This document shows, one piece after another, positions 7,431 to 17,044 of a stretch of DNA of 64,000 nucleotides. The stretch is from Prevotella sp. Lineage in GTDB: Bacteria > Bacteroidota > Bacteroidia > Bacteroidales > Bacteroidaceae. The translations under genes and the position numbers were made by a program. Each line of letters starts with the position of its first letter. Within the stretch, counting starts at the first letter, position 1. The stretch lies in NCBI GenBank assembly GCA_016281815.1, contig JAEEJK010000049.1, positions 1 through 64,000 of the forward strand, written 5' to 3'. The notes under the pieces are model-generated. The model worked only from the letters and a program-made list of their open reading frames with translations. It was not told the DNA's origin and did no database searches.

Positions 7431-8685
7431 TGTCCTTCTTGGACTGCAATGGGGTGACGAGGGAAAAGGAAAAGTCGTCGACGTGATGACCCCCAAGTAT
7501 GATGTGGTGGCGAGATTCCAAGGTGGTCCGAACGCTGGACACACCCTTGAGTTTGAAGGACAGAAATATGTCCTCAGGAGCATACCCTCAGGCATCTTCC
7601 AAGGAGGAAAAATCAATATTATCGGCAACGGTGTTGTTCTGGCTCCCGACCTCTTCATGGATGAGGCAAAGGACTTGGAGCGCAGCGGACATGAACTGAA
7701 AAGCCGTCTGCATATCTCAAGAAAGGCGCACCTCATCATGCCCACACACCGCATCTTGGATGCGGCGCTTGAGGCGGCAAAAGGCAAGAGCAAGGTGGGA
7801 ACAACAGGAAAGGGCATCGGACCGACCTATACCGACAAGATTTCACGCAACGGCCTGCGCGTGGGCGACATTTTCAATAATTTTGAGGAAAAGTATGCTG
7901 CCCACAAGGCAAGGCACGAACAGATGCTCCGCGACCTGCACTACACCGATTATGATATCACTGAGGTGGAGAAGAAATGGATGGAGGGCATCGAGTATCT
8001 CAAGCAGTTCCCCATCGTCGACAGTGAGCATGAGATCAACCGTTTGCTCAAAGAGGGCAAGAGCATCCTCTGTGAGGGTGCGCAGGGCACCATGCTGGAT
8101 GTCGATTTCGGAAGTTATCCCTTTGTCACTTCTTCCAATACCATCTGTGCCGGGGCCTGCACGGGTCTTGGCATCGGGCCCAACAAGATCGGAGAGGTGT
8201 ATGGCATCATGAAGGCTTATTGCACCAGGGTGGGGGCAGGACCGTTCCCCACAGAGTTGTTCAATGAGACAGGGGCCACCATCCGCCAGTTGGGCCATGA
8301 GTATGGTGCGGTCACAGGACGTGAGCGCAGGTGTGGCTGGATCGACTTGGTGGCACTGCGCTATTCCATCATGGTCAATGGCGTCACCCAACTCATCATG
8401 ATGAAAAGCGATGTGCTCGACGGCTTCGACACCATCAAGGCGTGCGTGGCTTATACCAAGGACGGTGAACTGACAGAGGACTTCCCTTATGACATTGAGA
8501 GGGGCATCGAACCTGTCTATGTGGAATTGAAGGGATGGAAGACCGACATGACACACTTCACATCGGAGGAGCAGTTCCCGCCGGAGTTCAATGAATATGT
8601 GACTTTCCTGGAGCAGCAATTGGCTACTCCTATCAAAATTATCTCCATCGGTCCCGACCGTGAGCAGACCATCATTCGCAAATAA
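7411..8685 (+). CDS. purA: Adenylosuccinate synthetase
   Basis: Catalyses GTP-dependent joining of IMP and aspartate to adenylosuccinate, the first committed step to AMP, in the cytoplasm. The 424-residue length is normal. The N terminus has the GTP-binding loop [11 protein letters not shown] and the IMP-binding GPNAGHT segment; TGKGIGPTY and TGRERRCGW are also family motifs. The start lies inside the end of the fur-like gene (20-base overlap), and hisS begins two bases after the stop, so fur, purA and hisS look like one operon. The frame is intact and there is nothing unusual in the sequence. Confidence 0.97.
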   Translation: MNKGKVDVLLGLQWGDEGKGKVVDVMTPKYDVVARFQGGPNAGHTLEFEGQKYVLRSIPSGIFQGGKINIIGNGVVLAPDLFMDEAKDLERSGHELKSRLHISRKAHLIMPTHRILDAALEAAKGKSKVGTTGKGIGPTYTDKISRNGLRVGDIFNNFEEKYAAHKARHEQMLRDLHYTDYDITEVEKKWMEGIEYLKQFPIVDSEHEINRLLKEGKSILCEGAQGTMLDVDFGSYPFVTSSNTICAGACTGLGIGPNKIGEVYGIMKAYCTRVGAGPFPTELFNETGATIRQLGHEYGAVTGRERRCGWIDLVALRYSIMVNGVTQLIMMKSDVLDGFDTIKACVAYTKDGELTEDFPYDIERGIEPVYVELKGWKTDMTHFTSEEQFPPEFNEYVTFLEQQLATPIKIISIGPDREQTIIRK

Positions 8686-8687
8686 CC

Positions 8688-10049
8688 ATGGCACAGAAAC
8701 CAAGCATTCCCAAAGGCACACGCGATTTCTCGCCTGTCGAGATGGCGAAACGCAACTATATCTTCAATACCATACGTGAGGTGTATGCTCTCCATGGATT
8801 CCAGCAGATCGAGACACCTGCCATGGAGACGTTGCAGACACTCATGGGTAAATATGGTGAGGAGGGCGACAAACTGCTGTTCAAAATACTCAACTCTGGT
8901 GATTTCACCAACAAGGTGAGCGATGAGGAACTACTCGGAAGACAGCCGCTCCACTTGGCTGCACGTATCTGTGAGAAGGGCCTGCGCTACGACCTCACCG
9001 TGCCTTTCGCACGCTACGTGGTGATGCACAGGGAAGAACTGCAGTTGCCGTTCAAACGCTATCAGATACAGCCCGTCTGGAGAGCCGACAGACCTCAGAA
9101 AGGGCGCTACCGCGAGTTCTATCAGTGTGATGCGGATATCGTAGGCAGCGACTCCTTGCTCAATGAGGTGGAACTCATGCAGATGGTCGACCAGGTGTTT
9201 GCTAAGTTCGGCATACGTGTGGTGATCAAGATCAACAACCGGAAAATCCTTTCTGGCATCGCAGAGGTCATCGGTGAGGCAGACAAAATCGTGGATATCA
9301 CAGTGGCCATCGACAAACTCGACAAAATAGGACTCGAGGGGGTCAATGCCGAACTCGCTCAGACGGGCATCGCTCCGGAGGCAATTGCCAAATTGCAACC
9401 GATCATCGCACTCACAGGTACCAATGAGGAAAAACTGGCGACGATCTCCGGCGTACTTCAGGATTCTGAAGTGGGACTCAAGGGGGTGGAGGAGATAAGG
9501 ACCATCTTGGATACCCTGAAACTGTGCAGGATGACCAATGAGATGGAACTGGATCTCACCCTGGCGCGTGGCCTCAATTACTATACGGGTGCCATTTTCG
9601 AGGTGAAGGCACTTGATGTGCAGATTGGCAGTATCACTGGCGGAGGACGATATGACAACCTCACGGGTATCTTCGGCATGCCGGGACTGAGCGGCGTGGG
9701 CATCTCTTTCGGTGCCGACCGTATCTTTGACGTGCTCAACGCCCTTGACCTCTATCCCAAGGAGGCGGTGGACGCGACAAAAGTTTTGTTCATCAATTTC
9801 GGTGACAAAGAGACGGCCTATTGCCTGCCATTGGCTGTAAGACTCCGACAGGCTGGAATCAGTTGCGAGGTGTATCCCGACAAGGCGAAGATGAAAAAGC
9901 AGATGGGATATGCCAATGCCAAACACATTCCCTTCGTGGCTTTGGCGGGAGAAAACGAGATGGCTGAGCAAAAAATCACGTTGAAAAATATGGAGACGGG
10001 TGAGCAGTCGCTGCTCTCCATAGAGGAAATCATCAGTATCGTCCAATGA
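8688..10049 (+). CDS. hisS: Histidine--tRNA ligase
   Basis: A class II aminoacyl-tRNA synthetase that charges tRNA-His. The 453-residue protein begins [13 protein letters not shown], as HisRS does, followed by motif 2 ([12 protein letters not shown]...[16 protein letters not shown]), the histidine-specific [14 protein letters not shown] loop, motif 3 ([12 protein letters not shown]...[12 protein letters not shown]) and a C-terminal anticodon-binding domain ([14 protein letters not shown] onward). It follows purA by two bases, and its stop overlaps the next start as ATGA. Confidence 0.97.
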   Translation: MAQKPSIPKGTRDFSPVEMAKRNYIFNTIREVYALHGFQQIETPAMETLQTLMGKYGEEGDKLLFKILNSGDFTNKVSDEELLGRQPLHLAARICEKGLRYDLTVPFARYVVMHREELQLPFKRYQIQPVWRADRPQKGRYREFYQCDADIVGSDSLLNEVELMQMVDQVFAKFGIRVVIKINNRKILSGIAEVIGEADKIVDITVAIDKLDKIGLEGVNAELAQTGIAPEAIAKLQPIIALTGTNEEKLATISGVLQDSEVGLKGVEEIRTILDTLKLCRMTNEMELDLTLARGLNYYTGAIFEVKALDVQIGSITGGGRYDNLTGIFGMPGLSGVGISFGADRIFDVLNALDLYPKEAVDATKVLFINFGDKETAYCLPLAVRLRQAGISCEVYPDKAKMKKQMGYANAKHIPFVALAGENEMAEQKITLKNMETGEQSLLSIEEIISIVQ

Positions 10050-11044
10050 GGAAAAACGTCCGACACCTATTTCTTCTTGTTCTTGTTGTCTTGTCGCTGT
10101 CTGCTTCCAAGCACAAGACCACCATCTTCATGATTGGCGACTCCACCATGGCCAACAAGTCCTATGACAATGAGAAACCTGAGAGAGGGTGGGGGATGGT
10201 CCTTCAGGGATTCTTCACGGATGACATCGTCGTGGACAACCATGCCGTCAACGGCCGCTCTACCAAGAGTTTCATTGATGAGGGCCGTTGGCAGGTGGTT
10301 TGCGACCGCATCAAACCGGGTGACTATGTGGTCATCCAGTTTGGCCACAATGACGAGAAACCACAGGAGGACCGTCATACGGATCCTGGTTCCACTTTTG
10401 ATGCCAACCTCACCCGTTTCATCAATGAGACCCGTGAGCGGGGGGGCATCCCCATTCTGATGAATGCGGTGGTGAGAAGAAATTTTGAGGTGAAGGCGGA
10501 GGCCAATGATGATGACGAGAAACTGCGCGACACACAGTTTACCGGCACGAAAAAGAAGGAGGGAAATGTCCTGATCGACACCCACGGCGACTATATCGTG
10601 GCTCCCCGGAATGTGGCGGAGGCGACCCATACCATCTTTGTGGATGCCAACCGTGTGACCCATGACTTGGAACAAGGTCTGGGACCTGAGAAATCCAAAC
10701 AACTGCACATGTGGTTCCGTCCGGGGGAGAATCCGTCGATACCCAAAGGTCGGGAGGACAACACGCACTACAACATCTATGGCGCCCACGTGGTGGCGGG
10801 ACTCCTGGTGGATGAGATGGCGGCAGCCGTACCTGCCCTCCGCAAATATGTGCGCCATTATGACTATATCGTCGCTGCCGACGGCAAAGGCAATTACATG
10901 GACTTGCAGAAAGCCGTTGATGAGGCGCCTCAGGGAAAGAAAACAGTCATCCGTGTGCTCAACGGAGAATGGAGACGCCCCATCATCCCAAAAGGTAAGA
11001 AAATCAAGTTCTCTCTTTCAGAGAACGCCCGTTTTGTCAGGTAG
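10046..11044 (+). CDS. Rhamnogalacturonan acetylesterase-like SGNH hydrolase with truncated pectin methylesterase domain
   Basis: The 332-residue protein starts with a signal-like hydrophobic stretch ([13 protein letters not shown]). It then shows the SGNH/GDSL hydrolase blocks GDSTMA (nucleophile Ser), [16 protein letters not shown] and a terminal DNTHYN Asp/His pair, as in CE12 rhamnogalacturonan acetylesterases. These remove acetyl groups from pectin in the periplasm or outside the cell. From about residue 272 a new domain begins, [19 protein letters not shown], which is the opening of a CE8 pectin methylesterase; it stops after about 60 residues where about 300 are expected. CE12-CE8 fusions are known in gut Bacteroidetes, so this one looks cut short. 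The 3' end overlaps the convergent oxidoreductase gene by 27 bases. ATGA overlap with hisS. Confidence 0.85.
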   Translation: MRKNVRHLFLLVLVVLSLSASKHKTTIFMIGDSTMANKSYDNEKPERGWGMVLQGFFTDDIVVDNHAVNGRSTKSFIDEGRWQVVCDRIKPGDYVVIQFGHNDEKPQEDRHTDPGSTFDANLTRFINETRERGGIPILMNAVVRRNFEVKAEANDDDEKLRDTQFTGTKKKEGNVLIDTHGDYIVAPRNVAEATHTIFVDANRVTHDLEQGLGPEKSKQLHMWFRPGENPSIPKGREDNTHYNIYGAHVVAGLLVDEMAAAVPALRKYVRHYDYIVAADGKGNYMDLQKAVDEAPQGKKTVIRVLNGEWRRPIIPKGKKIKFSLSENARFVR

Positions 11045-12037
11045 CGGCTGGTCGTCCATGGGGTATCTCACTCCCCATTTCTTGCGCAGGTCATCCATCA
11101 ACTGCATGATATACAACGTCTCTGCGTGAGGCATTTCGATGGGTTCAAGCAAACCTTTTATCAGAGCGTCGCGGCAAGCGATGAATTGGTACTCATAACC
11201 GGTGATCTGCTGTGGGACGGGAATCGTCTCCACAAACACATGGTCATGGGTGTTCACTGTGATTTTCTGGGGATTGTTGATGTTGTCGATGATGAGGTTT
11301 CCATCGGTTCCGGCGATGACACCGATGTTGTCGCCCACACAGGCTGCGCTCGACTGAAGGTTGCAGAGCATTCCGTCTGCCAGTACCAGACTGATGGCAT
11401 TGGTCAGGTCCATTCCGGTGGCGCTCTTCACACACTGGCTTTCTATATTGACAATGTCGGCGGGGAAGAACATACGCGCGAAATTGAGGGCGTAAACTCC
11501 GAGGTCGAGGAGAGCACCGCCACAGAGATCGGGTCGCATGATGCGGGGCTTCTCACCCATGCTGTAACCCAGGGTGGCTGTGACAAGGCGTGGCGTGCCT
11601 ATCCTGCCGCTGTCTATCAGGTCGCGTACCATCTTCACTGCGGGCTGATAACGGGTCCAGATGGCTTCAGCAAGGAAAAGCCCTCGCTCTTTTGCCAGTT
11701 CCACGATGGCGGCTGACTGTGCATGGTTGGCCATGAACGCTTTTTCCACCAGACAGGGCTTGCCGGCCAAAAGGGCATCACGGGTGACCTCATAATGGTG
11801 GGAGTGGGGGGTGGCAACATAGACAAGGTCAACATCAGGGTCGGCGTACAGTTCCGCGTAGGAGCCGTATGCTTTTTTTACGTTCCATTGCTTGGCAAAG
11901 GCATCGGCCTTTTCCTGTGTGCGTGAGGCAATGGCATAGCACTCACAGGTGGTGAGGCCATTCAGTGTGATGGCGGCTTTTTCGGCTATCCATCCCGCGC
12001 CGACAACACCGACGCGCATGATTTTTCCGTCTTTCAT
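11018..12037 (-). CDS. Gfo/Idh/MocA family NAD(P)-dependent oxidoreductase
   Basis: N-terminal Rossmann fold with VGVVGAGWIAEKA, then VYVATPHSHHYE and the catalytic-Lys segment GKPCLVEKAF, followed by the alpha/beta C-terminal domain with LDLGVYALNFAR. These features are typical of the trans-dihydrodiol dehydrogenase/glucose-fructose oxidoreductase branch; the substrate is probably a sugar or related polyol and is unknown. The start at 12037 (MKDGKIMRVG) fits the family better than the ATG at 12076, which would add 13 unrelated residues. Homologues usually end soon after a 'W-G-V-x-Y-P-M' motif; here about 12 further residues follow that overlap the tail of the esterase gene, suggesting that this end was created by a deletion between the two genes. 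Confidence 0.85.
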   Translation of the reverse strand: MKDGKIMRVGVVGAGWIAEKAAITLNGLTTCECYAIASRTQEKADAFAKQWNVKKAYGSYAELYADPDVDLVYVATPHSHHYEVTRDALLAGKPCLVEKAFMANHAQSAAIVELAKERGLFLAEAIWTRYQPAVKMVRDLIDSGRIGTPRLVTATLGYSMGEKPRIMRPDLCGGALLDLGVYALNFARMFFPADIVNIESQCVKSATGMDLTNAISLVLADGMLCNLQSSAACVGDNIGVIAGTDGNLIIDNINNPQKITVNTHDHVFVETIPVPQQITGYEYQFIACRDALIKGLLEPIEMPHAETLYIMQLMDDLRKKWGVRYPMDDQPLPDKTGVL

Positions 12038-12216
12038 AAAATTGTTAACTAAATAATTATATAAGGTATTCTCCATTCGTTTTATCGGTTGTAAAATTAC
12101 GGAATTATATTGGAAAAAACAAAAAACAAAAAGTTTTTTTGTAATGATTGACAGTTGTTTTTGAGCAGTGAAGTTTTATTATTATTTGCAAAAAGTGTGT
12201 TCATACTTATATTTCC

Positions 12217-12234
12217 GTTCATAAAAACGTGAAC
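12217..12234. promoter_or_regulatory. Operator-like inverted repeat 1
   Basis: GTTCAT-N6-GTGAAC has 6-bp arms with one mismatch. It has the same architecture and spacer length as the copy at 12294, 77 bp further on, and lies upstream of the AbiE-like operon. Confidence 0.6.
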
Positions 12235-12281
12235 AAACAAAAAAACTGAACAAATTGCTTGCTTGTTTCAGAATTGTTCAC

Positions 12282-12289
12282 TATATTTG
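12282..12289 (+). promoter_or_regulatory. -7 box of the AbiE-like operon
   Basis: TATATTTG fits TAnnTTTG exactly. The predicted transcription start falls in the operator at 12294-12311, so a bound repressor would block initiation. Confidence 0.55.
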
Positions 12290-12293
12290 CAAC

Positions 12294-12311
12294 GTTCACA
12301 AATTCGTGAAC
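12294..12311. promoter_or_regulatory. Operator-like inverted repeat 2
   Basis: GTTCAC-AAATTC-GTGAAC is a perfect 6-bp inverted repeat directly after the -7 box and 21 bases before the antitoxin start codon. AbiEi antitoxins are known to repress their own promoter through inverted repeats, which makes this the likely binding site. Confidence 0.65.
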
Positions 12312-12332
12312 AAAAACTAATATTTGAACAAT

Positions 12333-13316
12333 ATGGTCGATGAAAGAGAAATTTTATTAGAAGCCGTAAAGAATTTGAAAAGTCTAACACGGAGAAATGA
12401 CATAACAATAATACCATCAGGTGATTTACAGAATGAAACCGATATTAGTATTGGTGAAGTTAGATTAAGTGGCAAGGTTAAATCCTACGTCAACAATGCT
12501 AACTTTAACCAAATGCTTCTATTAATTCAGGAGAAAAGGCGCAATAGCAAATTTCCTGTTCTTTTGATAGTTGGATCAATCTCTCCTCAGAATCTCATGA
12601 AATATGCAGATGAAGGAATTAACGTATTGGATTGTTCAGGTAATTGTTATATCAACATTCCTTCTCTTTACATTTATATTATAGGACAAAAACAGACTAA
12701 ACTGAAGGAAAATATGAAGAGAGTATTTAATGAATCTGCCTTAAAACTCATTTTCTACTTTCTCCTCGACAAGTCTAATATCGGCAAGCCGTACAGAAAA
12801 ATTGTTGAAGAGACAGGTTTTTCTATCGGAACCGTTAAAAATGTCATAGAAGTAATGACATTGCAGCATCATATTATCAAAACATCTAGTGGTAGAGTGA
12901 TAATGGACTGGAAAAAACTGCTGGATGAATGGCAAATATCCTACAATCAGTCTCTAAAACCAAAGTTGTTTTTAATGAAAATGTCTCTTGCTAGCACAGA
13001 GAGAATTAAGAACTGGAAGAATACAAAACTTCCACAAAATGCTTGCTGGGGAGGTGAAAGTGGAGCCAATCTTACCGATGGTTACTTAGTACCGGAAATT
13101 CTAACTATCTATACAGATGGTGATAGCAACCAGTTAATTAGAACAAGCAAAATTCTTCCTTCATCCGAAGGGGAGATTCTCGTTTATAAGAAATTTTGGT
13201 TTGGTAATGACGAAAACCATATTGCACCCAAAATTTTAATTTACGCGGATTTGATGGGAACTGCTAACAGCCGATGCCTTGAAGCTGCAAAAAGAATATT
13301 GAATGATGAAATATAG
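12333..13316 (+). CDS. AbiEi-like antitoxin / transcriptional regulator (type IV toxin-antitoxin)
   Basis: 327 residues from the ATG at 12333; a TTG nine bases earlier is less likely. The N-terminal third is a mixed alpha/beta region. Around residues 130-190 there is a winged-helix-like segment (LIFYFLLDKSNIGKPYR...ETGFSIGTVKNVIEVM), followed by a C-terminal domain containing WGGESGANL and the YADLMGTANSRCLEAA end seen in AbiEi_2-type proteins (PF09952-like). AbiEi proteins neutralise a nucleotidyltransferase toxin and repress their own operon. The next gene, overlapping by 14 bases, is such a nucleotidyltransferase. Both are markedly more AT-rich than their neighbours, which suggests horizontal gain. 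The assignment rests on domain look and context. Confidence 0.7.
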   Translation: MVDEREILLEAVKNLKSLTRRNDITIIPSGDLQNETDISIGEVRLSGKVKSYVNNANFNQMLLLIQEKRRNSKFPVLLIVGSISPQNLMKYADEGINVLDCSGNCYINIPSLYIYIIGQKQTKLKENMKRVFNESALKLIFYFLLDKSNIGKPYRKIVEETGFSIGTVKNVIEVMTLQHHIIKTSSGRVIMDWKKLLDEWQISYNQSLKPKLFLMKMSLASTERIKNWKNTKLPQNACWGGESGANLTDGYLVPEILTIYTDGDSNQLIRTSKILPSSEGEILVYKKFWFGNDENHIAPKILIYADLMGTANSRCLEAAKRILNDEI

Positions 13317-14187
13317 TATCAGTAAAATAGAATTAGAGAACGATCTCCTATTCGAAACACTTCAAGCACTTCATTATTGCTTCATAAGTATGGGGCTAAA
13401 AACCTACGTTATTGGGGCAACAGCAAGAGACTTGATGATGAAGCTGCTCGGCGAAACACCATCTAAGAGAAAAACACAAGATCTTGACGTTGCAATAGCT
13501 CTGTCAGATTGGTCTCAATTCGATCGCGTTAGTGAAGTACTTCAGGCTAATTTCTTCAATAAAGGTAAGCCTAAGCAAAAGTTTTACTATAAAGGCATAC
13601 TTAACGAAAATAATTATGAAGTCGACATTGTCCCTTTCGGCGATATTGCAAACAATGAAATTATTGGATGGCCACCAAATGGTATACCAGAAATGTCTGT
13701 AAAATGTTTTACTGATGTGATGGAACACGCAGTGCCTCTTACTATTAATAAGGATTTTTCTGTTTATATAGCACCGTTAGCTGGTCAGTTCTTCATCAAG
13801 TTGGATTCATGGATGGACAGACATGATCGTAACCACAAGGATGCAGAGGATATGTTTTTTATTCTTGAAAGGTTTTTTGAAGCGAACATCATGGATGACC
13901 AAACCCCACCAGATGATGTGGATCTAGACATAGAAGAGGATTTAATCCGTAGTGCCCAATGGATTGGAAGTAACGTGCGCAACTTTTTTACCACTGACCA
14001 CTTGTATTATTACTTGGATATGATTCAAGAAGAACTTGAGAAAGGAACTGAAAGTGAGCTTATAAAGGATTTTGTTATTCTTTATGGAGATGAAAAGGAC
14101 GAGGCTTTTGATACAAGTTATGCCATTTGGAATAGTATCAAGGATATTTTGAATAAAGAATTGACCGTTAGAAATGAAGAAAAATAG
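13303..14187 (+). CDS. AbiEii-like nucleotidyltransferase toxin
   Basis: 294 residues with the DNA-polymerase-beta-like nucleotidyltransferase signature: helix GATARDLMMK (38-47), strand with the metal-binding pair TQDLDVAI (Asp60, Asp62) and a third acidic strand YEVDIVPFG (Asp108). This is the pattern of the AbiEii/AbiGii family, whose members can transfer nucleotides to tRNA or other targets and stop growth when their antitoxin is lost. The C-terminal half is helical and rich in Asp/Glu. It overlaps the antitoxin gene by 14 bases. A role in phage defence (abortive infection) or element stabilisation is inferred. A start one codon later (MKYS) is equally possible. Confidence 0.75.
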   Translation: MMKYSISKIELENDLLFETLQALHYCFISMGLKTYVIGATARDLMMKLLGETPSKRKTQDLDVAIALSDWSQFDRVSEVLQANFFNKGKPKQKFYYKGILNENNYEVDIVPFGDIANNEIIGWPPNGIPEMSVKCFTDVMEHAVPLTINKDFSVYIAPLAGQFFIKLDSWMDRHDRNHKDAEDMFFILERFFEANIMDDQTPPDDVDLDIEEDLIRSAQWIGSNVRNFFTTDHLYYYLDMIQEELEKGTESELIKDFVILYGDEKDEAFDTSYAIWNSIKDILNKELTVRNEEK

Positions 14188-14220
14188 TTTTTATTGAAAG
14201 CATATTAATCCCATGTCCAC

Positions 14221-14258
14221 AAGAAGGAAGTTGTCAGCTATTGTGCCTACTTCTTTTT
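14221..14258 (+). terminator. Possible terminator after the AbiE-like operon
   Basis: AAGAAG (14221-14226) pairs with CTTCTT (14250-14255), followed by a short T run. The stem is weak, so confidence is low. Confidence 0.3.
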
Positions 14259-14301
14259 GTAAATAGATAAAGTATTGATTCTCTAAAATAGAACTATTCG
14301 T

Positions 14302-14332
14302 TTTGTTTTGTATTCTTTTTTAATTAACTTTG
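14302..14332 (+). promoter_or_regulatory. Consensus promoter of the GH9 gene
   Basis: TTTG (14302-14305), exactly 19 bp, then TAACTTTG (14325-14332). This is a full match to the Bacteroidetes sigma-ABfr consensus, 38 bp before the start codon. Confidence 0.7.
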
Positions 14333-14369
14333 CCGATTAATTACACTAACCAAGAACGTGGAGAACATA

Positions 14370-16892
14370 ATGAGAAAAATTTTTTCCTGCACATTGCTGT
14401 GGCTGATGGTGCAGTCAGTTGCAGCACAAGAGTTTAAACTGTTGCCCGAAGGGTATTTCAACTGTCATGGAGTAGATGTGATGGCATTCAGCGACTTTTA
14501 TCCGGAAGGGCATCAGGGCGGCGTCTGTGTCATCATGAACGGACAACGGGTGGCTACAAACGGAGATATTCGGCTGGAGGCCACTCCAGGACAATGGCAG
14601 CCTGTTCCCAAACAACTCAACAGAAGTGTGGAGGCGAACACGATCACCACCAACTTGTGCTATCCCGACTCCTCAAGGCACTTGACGGGATTCAACCCCA
14701 TGGTGTATCCGGACTACCGGTTTAATTATCAGGTGAGGGTGGAGAGCCAAGGGAAGAGCATCGTTGTGACCGTGGACCTCGACAAGGCAATTCCTGAGTT
14801 TCTGATAGGAAAAGCGGGGTTCAATATGGAGTTCTTCCCTGGCAGGCTCTTTGGAAAACCATGGCTGATGGACAAACAGTCGGGCATCTTTCCACAGCAG
14901 CCCAACGCTCCCTTGGCCACAACAAAGTCCAATTTGCTCCATACGGGGGATTTCTTCACGGGAAAAGGCGACCGGGCAGATGAGCAACATCTCAAAGGCA
15001 AAGGCTATTCTCCAATAGTGGCTGACGACGTGATTGCCGAACCGTATGCGGTGGGAAGGGTGTTTACCTCACAGCCCGATGATCCTTACAGCCGGCTGAC
15101 CATTGAGTCGAAAACGGGCGACCTGAAACTCTATGACGGGAGAATGAACCATAACAATGGGTGGTTCGTGCTGAGAAGTGAAATTAAACCTGGTGTCACC
15201 AAAAATGCGGTGGTTTGGGTCATCACACCCAATGTGGTCGAAGGATGGCGCTACAAACCTGTGGTGCAGACCTCACAGGTGGGCTACCACACCCAACAGC
15301 AGAAGAAAGCCATCATAGAGACCGACAGGCGAGAGACATCTACCGCTCAGGCTACCATTGTCCGTGTGGATGCTGACGGGGAAAAGGTGGTCAAAACCAT
15401 CCAACCTGAATCGTGGGGACAGTTCTTGCGGTACAGATATCTCACCGTGGACTTCTCGGATATCAGGGAGCCTGGTCTATACCAACTCCGTTATGCGGAC
15501 TCCAAGTCATCGGTGTTCCGCATTGATGACGGAGTTTACGACCGAGGTGTATGGCAGCCTGTCATAGAGTATTTCCTGCCTGTCCAGATGTGCCACATGA
15601 GGGTGAACGAGAAATACCGCGTATGGCATGATGCCTGCCACATGGACGATGCGAGGATGGCTGCCGTGGGCAACCATTTCGATGGATACGTGCAGAAACC
15701 GGGACTGTCCAAATATGCCGCCGGAGACATCGTTCCGGGGGTGAATGTGGGTGGCTGGCACGACGCGGGCGATTTTGACCTGCGTGTGGAGTCACAGGCG
15801 GGTGAGGCTTATATCCTCGCACTCACTTACGAGGCGTTCCATCCCGATATCGATGCAACGATGATTGACCAAAAACGTCATTTGGTGGAAATCCATGAGG
15901 CTGACGGAAAGAACGATATCCTGCAGCAGGTGGAGAATGGGGCGCTGACCGTGGTGAGGTCATACCAGGCACTGGGACGGCTCTACCGGGGAATCATTTG
16001 CAACAACTTGCGGCAATATGTGCTGCTGGGGGATGCTTCTGCGATGACCGACGGCACCATCGGCAACGATGATGACAGATGGATATTCACAGAGGATAAT
16101 CCTCCTCGTGAACTGTCCACGGCGGCTCAGTTGGCGGGAACTTCCAGAGTGCTGAGGGGATTCAATGACGAACTGGCGAAGGAATGTCTCGACATCGCAG
16201 CCTATATTTATAAGAACACGAAGGTGGATGAGCGCTTCAAAATGCTGAGGTTGCAGGGGGCAGTGGAACTCTATCTCACCACCGGAGAGAAGGAATACCT
16301 CGATTTCATCTTCGACAACCAGGATATGGCCATCGCGAGCATCAACCGTTCGGGGTGGGTGATGGCAAGGCTGGTGCAAAAACTTTCCTCATCAAAAGAG
16401 AAACGGGCCAAACGGTTCGTGGCTGCCTTCCGTAACGCCCTGACTGGATACAAGGAAAGTCTTGACAAACAGGTGGCTGAGACTCCTTACGGTGTGCCTT
16501 ACCGACCAAGCATCTGGGGGGCGGGATGGGATATTCAGCGGTTCGGCTTCGAATATTATTTCCTGGCTGACGCCTTCCCTGATGTCTTCCCAAAGGAGAC
16601 GGTGCTCAATGCGCTCAATTTCATTCTCGGATGCCATCCGGGAAGCAACAACGCGTCATTCGCGTCGGGGGTGGGGGCGAAGTCTGCCACGGTGGCTTAC
16701 GGACTCAACAGGGCCGACTGGTCTTACATCCCGGGAGGTGTGGTATCGGGCACTGCACTCATTCGTCCCGATTTCCCTGAGTTGCTGGAATTCCCCTTCC
16801 TCTGGCAGCAGGTGGAGTATGTGCTGGGGGGTGGGTCTTCACATTACATGTTCCTCGTACTCGCTGCCAAGCATCTGCTCACACGTCCTTGA
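14370..16892 (+). CDS. Glycoside hydrolase family 9 enzyme (cellulase/beta-glucanase type)
   Basis: About 840 residues with a signal peptide (MRKIFSCTLLWLMVQSVAAQ). An N-terminal beta-rich region of about 280 residues comes before an Ig-like CelD_N domain (VVQTSQVGYHTQQQKKAII onward), and then the (alpha/alpha)6 GH9 barrel. The catalytic base motif GGWHDAGDFD lies near residue 465, and the candidate acid is the Glu in FLWQQVEYV near the C terminus, after the family segment CHPGSNNASFASGVG. GH9 enzymes hydrolyse beta-1,4-glucan chains by inversion; the long N-terminal extension is found in Bacteroidetes members, some of which act on short oligosaccharides. It is secreted to the periplasm or cell surface. 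The start at 14370 is preferred over an upstream in-frame GTG. Confidence 0.88.
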   Translation: MRKIFSCTLLWLMVQSVAAQEFKLLPEGYFNCHGVDVMAFSDFYPEGHQGGVCVIMNGQRVATNGDIRLEATPGQWQPVPKQLNRSVEANTITTNLCYPDSSRHLTGFNPMVYPDYRFNYQVRVESQGKSIVVTVDLDKAIPEFLIGKAGFNMEFFPGRLFGKPWLMDKQSGIFPQQPNAPLATTKSNLLHTGDFFTGKGDRADEQHLKGKGYSPIVADDVIAEPYAVGRVFTSQPDDPYSRLTIESKTGDLKLYDGRMNHNNGWFVLRSEIKPGVTKNAVVWVITPNVVEGWRYKPVVQTSQVGYHTQQQKKAIIETDRRETSTAQATIVRVDADGEKVVKTIQPESWGQFLRYRYLTVDFSDIREPGLYQLRYADSKSSVFRIDDGVYDRGVWQPVIEYFLPVQMCHMRVNEKYRVWHDACHMDDARMAAVGNHFDGYVQKPGLSKYAAGDIVPGVNVGGWHDAGDFDLRVESQAGEAYILALTYEAFHPDIDATMIDQKRHLVEIHEADGKNDILQQVENGALTVVRSYQALGRLYRGIICNNLRQYVLLGDASAMTDGTIGNDDDRWIFTEDNPPRELSTAAQLAGTSRVLRGFNDELAKECLDIAAYIYKNTKVDERFKMLRLQGAVELYLTTGEKEYLDFIFDNQDMAIASINRSGWVMARLVQKLSSSKEKRAKRFVAAFRNALTGYKESLDKQVAETPYGVPYRPSIWGAGWDIQRFGFEYYFLADAFPDVFPKETVLNALNFILGCHPGSNNASFASGVGAKSATVAYGLNRADWSYIPGGVVSGTALIRPDFPELLEFPFLWQQVEYVLGGGSSHYMFLVLAAKHLLTRP

Positions 16893-16905
16893 TGTTTGAC
16901 GGACT

Positions 16906-16927
16906 CCCCCTCTAAGATTAGAGGGGG
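16906..16927. repeat. REP-like palindrome CCCCCTCTAA/TTAGAGGGGG
   Basis: Perfect 10-bp arms separated by GA, followed by GTTGGGGGG. Elements of this look are scattered through Bacteroidetes genomes; this one lies just after the GH9 stop codon. Confidence 0.6.
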
Positions 16928-16967
16928 TTGGGGGGCGTTGAACCTACATAAATCAGCCATCATTCAA

Positions 16968-17011
16968 ACTGCCTGTCCTGTCCGAAGGGTCTCGGACTGG
17001 ACAGGCAGTTG
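16968..17011. terminator. Strong bidirectional hairpin between convergent genes
   Basis: AACTGCCTGTCC pairs perfectly with GGACAGGCAGTT. Inside it GTCCGA pairs with TCGGAC, separated from the outer stem by a single T-T mismatch, giving a roughly 19-bp stem with a small loop. It sits between the GH9 gene and the minus-strand gene ending at 17045, where a shared terminator is expected. Confidence 0.65.
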
Positions 17012-17044
17012 TTTGGTGGGGCATCGCTTCTTTTATGCGGATGC

